Shown in pieces: positions 44,801-47,908 of a stretch of DNA of 47,908 nt. The DNA is taken from positions 1 through 47,908 of the forward strand of contig CANJZW010000032.1 of NCBI GenBank assembly GCA_947479475.1, written 5' to 3'. Origin of the DNA: Chthoniobacteraceae bacterium (GTDB lineage Bacteria; Verrucomicrobiota; Verrucomicrobiia; Chthoniobacterales; Chthoniobacteraceae). Within the stretch, counting starts at the first letter, position 1. Each line of letters starts with the position of its first letter. Under the pieces are notes generated by a model. That model was given only the letters and a program-made list of their open reading frames with translations. It did not search any database and was not told where the DNA came from. Made by a program: the position numbers and the translations under genes.

Positions 44801-46174
44801 AAAAAGCGGCACGCCGCGTTTCATGAAAGCGGGTTCCGGCGCAGGCGGGGCGGGCCATTCGATGCGCTTTTTTCCAGACTGCGACTCAAATTTTCCGGTC
44901 GTTTCGAGCTTACCGAACATGATGCGGTCGGTCGTGCCTTTGTGGTCGCTCTGCGAGACCGCGAGCCACAGGTTTCCCTCGTGCTCGTGAAAGGTCGGGT
45001 ACTGGAACGAATGGGGTGATTCGAACCGGTATTTGCGTTCCCATGTCTTGCCATCGCGGGAGATGTCCACGTTGAAAACGCTGCGGCCGCAGCCTTGGAT
45101 GCGGGTGTTCTCCTGCCAGCCGAGGTAATAGACGCCCCCGAACCTGTCGAAGGTGGGCTTGGAGTTAAGACCATTCGGCACAAAAGATTCCGGTTTTCCG
45201 ACGGTCCACGCCTTTCCGTCCTTGCTGGTGGTGAAGTGGTAGTTGCCCGCGTCGTTGCGGCAGATGGCGACCCAGGTGCCGTCGGGCAGTCGGTTCACGG
45301 CCGACTCGCTCAGCGGCTCCGACTGCGGTTCGTTGTAGTGCCCTATGACTTCAAAGGTCTTAAAATCGTCGAGCAGTACGGCAAGCGCGTTCTGTTTCCC
45401 GGGAAAATTATTGAGGGCCACATAGCGCTTGCCGTCGAACTCTTTGAAGGAATCAAAGATGTAAAGGCCTTCGCGGACCGGTTTCCGGGTGAAGCCTTGT
45501 GCAGCAGCATCGGCGTGGAAGTGGCGCGGCTCCATGTCGAACACTCCGGCGGCGGTCTTGAGCTGCGCCTTCTCGATGTTCGCCGCGAAGGTTTGGGTGC
45601 GCAGGTCGAAGTCGCGGTACCAGGTGATGGCCTGCTCCTTTTGGGGTTGGCTGCAAAAGTAGGTGCGCAGCGTGTGTTCGTCCTTGCGGATGATGCGCGG
45701 GACAAAGACCTGCGCGTCCGGCAGGCCCGCGTTGGCAAATACCTGTCCCGCCTTGGCCAGCGGGTGCGTCTTTTCCACCTGGAGCGTCCGCAGGTTCACC
45801 ACGGTCAAGACGCAGTACATGGCTGCGCCCGCCCCGTGGCCGGGAACCACGTCGTTGTCGTGCTCGACGATGTATGCGCGTTCGCCCACGCATACAAACT
45901 CCGCGTCATGCGCTCCCTTGACCTGCGGCGCGCTGACGCGGGTGAGGCGCTGCATGACGAGGTCTCCCGCCAGGGTGGCATCCCAGTTCTGCGGCAGCAG
46001 GCCAGCGGTGGGAGCGCCTGGGGTTTGCTGGCCGGTTAAGGCAGCGGGTTCTGCTAGCTTGGAAAGGGCGCCTGCTGGCCCCCCCTGAAAGGCAGGTGGA
46101 GTTGCCGCCAGCAGAGGCGTTAGGCAGGAGGGCGCAGCAAACGCAACGAGACAGAGAAAATTCCGGAGAGTCAT
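41828..46174 (-). CDS. Giant exported triple beta-propeller protein: two sialidase/BNR propellers plus a GH43/GH32-like propeller
   Basis: A 1448-residue protein with signal peptide MTLRNFLCLVAFAAPSCLTP. The first propeller (about 50-430) has repeats TTSKDGKAWTVGK (near 314) and DISRDGKTWERKY (near 370). The second (about 500-930) has clear Asp boxes: ATSDDQGATWSKP (near 620), FSTDGGRTWSSPK (near 781) and LSEDEGQTWKGG (near 836). The third starts near 955 with IPIDVGRQLFVDSFLIES and has MATSQDLRNWKRP, SLQVSNGVHWSKP and GFSRDGFHWDRPD, the same layout as the protein at 26903-28777. A C-terminal beta domain (about 1340-1448) follows. Each part alone is a usual protein, so this is a fusion. Divergent LacI gene starts 70 bases away. 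Substrate unknown; an acidic or mixed glycan is likely. Confidence 0.85.
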   Translation of the reverse strand: MTLRNFLCLVAFAAPSCLTPLLAATPPAFQGGPAGALSKLAEPAALTGQQTPGAPTAGLLPQNWDATLAGDLVMQRLTRVSAPQVKGAHDAEFVCVGERAYIVEHDNDVVPGHGAGAAMYCVLTVVNLRTLQVEKTHPLAKAGQVFANAGLPDAQVFVPRIIRKDEHTLRTYFCSQPQKEQAITWYRDFDLRTQTFAANIEKAQLKTAAGVFDMEPRHFHADAAAQGFTRKPVREGLYIFDSFKEFDGKRYVALNNFPGKQNALAVLLDDFKTFEVIGHYNEPQSEPLSESAVNRLPDGTWVAICRNDAGNYHFTTSKDGKAWTVGKPESFVPNGLNSKPTFDRFGGVYYLGWQENTRIQGCGRSVFNVDISRDGKTWERKYRFESPHSFQYPTFHEHEGNLWLAVSQSDHKGTTDRIMFGKLETTGKFESQSGKKRIEWPAPPAPEPAFMKRGVPLFTDREYVIEQMPEAVRNLPFHRTSIEKTAVNVAKSGTLYALTPTPRPQAANQDEALLKAGFAKVDVPETQLFPGEINRVTLYRKNVKQGERLQFKKMVLLIAADGAELREEDGLSPVVIPNPGAQFQDEARPGAMIIGMDRTPKGRIWGCWTGTGDKKDGYFLLATSDDQGATWSKPRLAVGARNDSSQKLSGALVGNLWTDPKGRLWLFFDQQLGDPQKRITNWFMRCDDPDAAEPAWNAPVQFAEGCTLNKPTVLQNGDWLLPVSDWHTKTARVFESTAEGVSWRERGSLQFPAWEFDEHMMVELKDGRLWMLARTNGQPHESFSTDGGRTWSSPKEAATVQNVNARFFLRRLNSGRILLVKNGSPTERLSKRTHMSAWLSEDEGQTWKGGLLLDERNAVSYPDGFEAPDGLIHVLYDWNRHTDAEILLAKFREEDVLAGKLVSADAKLLLRANKATGPKPEKLYNGIELPDVWPPRFGDPASAEPMEVPYLKQKPKVIPIDVGRQLFVDSFLIESTDLKRVFHQAEKFAGNPVFTSETEVEKQRNGVVYLGQGGVFYEPSENLFKMFYTAGWRGPLAMATSQDLRNWKRPELGLHGGNILLPEGAAWSAGAGTTAGTDNALWYDINAADPSERIKYLTCWMHVPKAQTVPGLTHSLQVSNGVHWSKPVACNSAAGDYCSIFYNPFRNKWVQSIKRDGPRGRSRYYVESERFLDGADWSKSVYWTNADSLDRPEPAGGYVGKAGEGDVPQLYSLAAVAYESVMIGMHQIHRGPDNGVCAKGGFPKLTDLELGFSRDGFHWDRPDRRGFIRGERTAGAWDRGYVHTTTGVFVVHEDRLVFPYCAYSGDPGGGRNDMYGGAAVGLASLRRDGFASMRAGEHPGVLTTRPVKFKGRHLFVNVNGEVRVDLLDEAGQLLRSSLPATGDRTKLKIEWADGADLSGVAGKNVKFRFYLKHGSLFAFWVTPDENGASNGYVGSGGPAFQGTRDSHP

Positions 46175-46229
46175 GGTGTGTTAAATCCTTTCATGCGCTG
46201 TTTTTGGCGGGCTGAACAGTCCCGTCTTG

Positions 46230-46242
46230 TGTTATGGTAACA
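46230..46242 (+). promoter_or_regulatory. Candidate operator between the triple-propeller and lacI-type genes
   Basis: TGTTATGGTAACA has perfect five-base inverted arms around TGG and ends two bases before the LacI-family ATG, within the 70-base divergent intergenic space. The position suits autoregulation. It is short, and LacI-type operators usually have a CG-centred even dyad, so this is tentative. Confidence 0.35.
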
Positions 46243-46244
46243 TC

Positions 46245-47285
46245 ATGGCCGCGTTTCCTCAACCCACACTCAAAGACATCGCCCGTGCTGTCGGGGTCTC
46301 CACCATGACCGTGTCGCGCGTGCTGCGCGGATCGCCAAGGGTGGCGGCGTGGACCCGTGAAGTTGTGCTCAAGGAGGCGGAGAGGCTCAACTACCGGCCC
46401 GACCCGCATTTGATGCGGATGATGCAGGTGGTGCGCGGCAAAAAGGAGCAGCGGGTGCGGGCGGTGATCGCGGTGATCCGCGAGTATGTGCCGAGGGACG
46501 GCCTGTTGGGGCCCTCGTATCAATACGTGCCCGTCGAGGACATCCGCTGCCGGGCCCATGGACACGGCTATGCGGTGGAGGAGTTTTTTCTGGGCAGGGA
46601 CGGCCTCACGCCGCGGCGGTTGCAAAAAATTCTGCACGCCAGAGGAATCGAGGGCGTGATTGTGTCTCCTCAAAGCGTGCAGCTGCCGTGCAGCAGACTG
46701 GATTACTCGCCCTTCGCGGCGGTGACGTTTGGAAACGCGATGAGCACGCCTGCGCTGCACATGGCGGCTGGAAACATGACGCTCGGCATCCATCGGGCTG
46801 CCGTACTACTCCGGGAACGCGGCTACCGGCGCGTCGGGGTGGCGGTGACAAACTGGATCGTGACGCGCTCGCAGTTTGGGTACAGTGGGGGGCTTTTTCA
46901 CTGGCAGCAAAGTCTGCCACCCGAGAATCGCGTGCCGTTGCTCCTTTTTCCGAACAACGATATCAGCCGTGGCTTCGGGGCATTTGCAAAGTGGATGGAC
47001 GAGCAAAACCCAGACGCACTGATCACCTTCGACACGCACGTCCCCGACTGGCTGGGGCGGCTCGGCCTGCGTTACCCAGAGGATATCGGTTTTGTGGTGC
47101 ATGACTGGACGCCGAGGATGAATGGGTTTGCAGGCATTTATCAGCAGCGGGAGCATCTAGCCGCCGCCGCGGTGGATTTGATCGTGACCCAGTTGTCCCA
47201 GCACGAACACGGAGTCCCTGCGGTGCCGCGTCAAATCATGATCCCACCCAAATGGGTGGAAGGTCCCAGCGTGAGGGCTTCGTGA
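46245..47285 (+). CDS. LacI-family transcriptional regulator
   Basis: The ATG at 46245 gives 346 residues and the standard LacI start (TLKDIARAVGVSTMTVSRVL helix-turn-helix, then the hinge-side RLNYRPDPHLMRMM). An upstream TTG would add six residues and is not needed. The periplasmic-binding-protein-like effector domain is complete (IEGVIVSPQ, YSPFAAVTFGNAM, RERGYRRVGVAV, NPDALITFDTHVPDWL), though with fewer classical motifs than sugar-repressor members. The text is like that of the verrucomicrobial subgroup with PxLMRM after the hinge. It is divergent from the triple-propeller gene by 70 bases and probably controls it, and perhaps the DUF1549/DUF1553-DUF1501 pair downstream of it. Effector likely a glycan breakdown product. 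Confidence 0.9.
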   Translation: MAAFPQPTLKDIARAVGVSTMTVSRVLRGSPRVAAWTREVVLKEAERLNYRPDPHLMRMMQVVRGKKEQRVRAVIAVIREYVPRDGLLGPSYQYVPVEDIRCRAHGHGYAVEEFFLGRDGLTPRRLQKILHARGIEGVIVSPQSVQLPCSRLDYSPFAAVTFGNAMSTPALHMAAGNMTLGIHRAAVLLRERGYRRVGVAVTNWIVTRSQFGYSGGLFHWQQSLPPENRVPLLLFPNNDISRGFGAFAKWMDEQNPDALITFDTHVPDWLGRLGLRYPEDIGFVVHDWTPRMNGFAGIYQQREHLAAAAVDLIVTQLSQHEHGVPAVPRQIMIPPKWVEGPSVRAS

Positions 47286-47680
47286 CTTTTTTCCGGAGCA
47301 AGCCCATCCCAAAATCTACAGTCCTGCGAGAGGTTCGTATTGAAAAACCGTGTAGTGGCGACGTTTTTAAACCGACGGCTGAAAATGATGTGGCTAGATG
47401 TTTTTGCCCGCGCCAGTCCGCAGGTGCTGCCTTACGGCACAAAAGTGCCTTCCTGCGAGGTTCGCCAAGGGCCTAAATTGAGCCTGTCCGTGAATAGCTG
47501 TTTTTCACAAACGTTCGATCCGCGCTGTTTGGAATCCGCGTTTTTTTCGAGATTTGGGGCTCATCTCCGCCCTCAAATACAACACCAGGCGAAAACACTC
47601 GAAAATGGGCTCTACGCAGGCACGCTGGTCCCTTCTGACTCCGGCAAAAGCCACCGCGACTCAATTTTAAAGCACTTCAG
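47286..47680. other. Intergenic stretch between the LacI gene and a transposase relic
   Basis: No gene accepted. A plus-strand frame (47340-47684) lacks ribosome binding site, domain and protein-like composition. CCTGCGAG followed by GGTTCG occurs twice (47323-47336, with one extra A, and 47452-47464), a small direct repeat of unknown meaning. One end of an insertion sequence should lie just below 47681. Confidence 0.4.
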
Positions 47681-47908
47681 CTAAGCTGCTTGTAGTAAAT
47701 CGTGCGCCACCCACCACAAATTGTGCGTTAGGACAGCCCAGGCCACCGCAATCCGCCGGCACTCATATCCTTTTGCCTTCGGAATTTCTCCAAGAAATAC
47801 GTTCTTCAATATCGCGATCCGCCCCTCTGTTTGTGCCCGGCGAACGTAAATTGTTTCGAAATGACTCCTCCTCCAATCGGCGTTCCAGTTCTGCCGGCGA
47901 CTTCGGAC
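47681..47908 (-). pseudogene. C-terminal end of a DDE-type transposase with a frameshift, cut by the window edge
   Basis: On the minus strand one frame gives RRAQTEGRIAILKNVFL. The next frame continues at once with GEIPKAKGYECRRIAVAWAV, then LTHNLWWVAHDLLQAA and a TAG stop at 47683-47681. Together these form the typical end of IS transposases, in which EGR(I)xxLKxxFL is followed by a LTHNLWxxA helix. The join needs one extra base, so the copy is frameshifted and probably dead. The 5' part lies outside the window. The family cannot be fixed from this end alone. Confidence 0.65.

Noticed and set aside
47340..47684. A 114-residue open frame beside the transposase relic
   Set aside because: No recognisable motif or ribosome binding site, and its end overlaps the transposase stop on the other strand.

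Overview
The window looks like a chromosomal stretch from a GC-rich member of the Planctomycetes-Verrucomicrobia group, most likely a verrucomicrobium. The main evidence is three sets of the secreted cytochrome/DUF families found mostly in that group: DUF1592 with DUF1552, and twice a PSCyt1-DUF1549-DUF1553 protein with a DUF1501 protein. Supporting signs are many exported sialidase-like, GH43-like and esterase proteins, a LytS/LytTR pair, a LacI regulator, and the near absence of Shine-Dalgarno sequences before most genes. I see no tRNA, rRNA or CRISPR array.

Layout, left to right. (1) 1-8809: tail of an FGE-fold protein coupled to a DUF1592 cytochrome and a DUF1552 protein on the plus strand, converging on a minus-strand DUF1549/LamG/DUF1553 cytochrome plus DUF1501. 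(2) 8810-17600: a decayed glycosidase-like gene, then an exported sialidase, an esterase, a YHYH-PEBP fusion and a large alpha/beta hydrolase. (3) 18112-20557: a BlaI-type repressor with two mirror-image operators, followed by an M56 (BlaR1-type) membrane protease whose C-terminus carries secretin-like and LptA-like segments. (4) 20652-23566: a sigma-factor fragment, an SGNH hydrolase, a truncated GH79-like gene and another alpha/beta hydrolase. (5) 23861-26857: a three-gene operon of a ferritin-like protein, an SDR and an esterase. (6) 26903-28777: an exported GH43/GH32-like beta-propeller. (7) 29198-31998: a compact minus-strand operon of class V aminotransferase, LicC/PntC-like cytidylyltransferase and CDP-alcohol phosphatidyltransferase, preceded by a leader that can fold over its own ribosome binding site. 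(8) 32506-36488: LytS/LytTR two-component pair, an EGLN/PHD-like 2OG oxygenase and an SDR with a clear terminator. (9) 36888-47285: a LacI regulator divergent from a 1448-residue triple-propeller protein, followed on the same strand by the second DUF1549/DUF1553 plus DUF1501 pair. (10) The right edge carries a frameshifted transposase end.

How the genes fit together. Most products appear exported and point to polysaccharide or glycoconjugate use: sialidase-like propellers, GH43-like propellers, carbohydrate esterases, and cytochrome/DUF pairs that resemble large substrate-specific extracellular systems. The operon at 29198-31998 stands apart. It has lower GC and strong ribosome binding sites, and its three activities match nucleotidyl-activated head-group biosynthesis, possibly a phosphonolipid. 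Broken gene ends are scattered throughout (about 9091, 20652, 22020, 41707 and 47681), so the region has been rearranged and is losing genes.

The best candidates for something undescribed are the leader-controlled aminotransferase/cytidylyltransferase/phosphatidyltransferase operon, the M56-secretin-LptA fusion under BlaI, and the ferritin-like/SDR/esterase operon.
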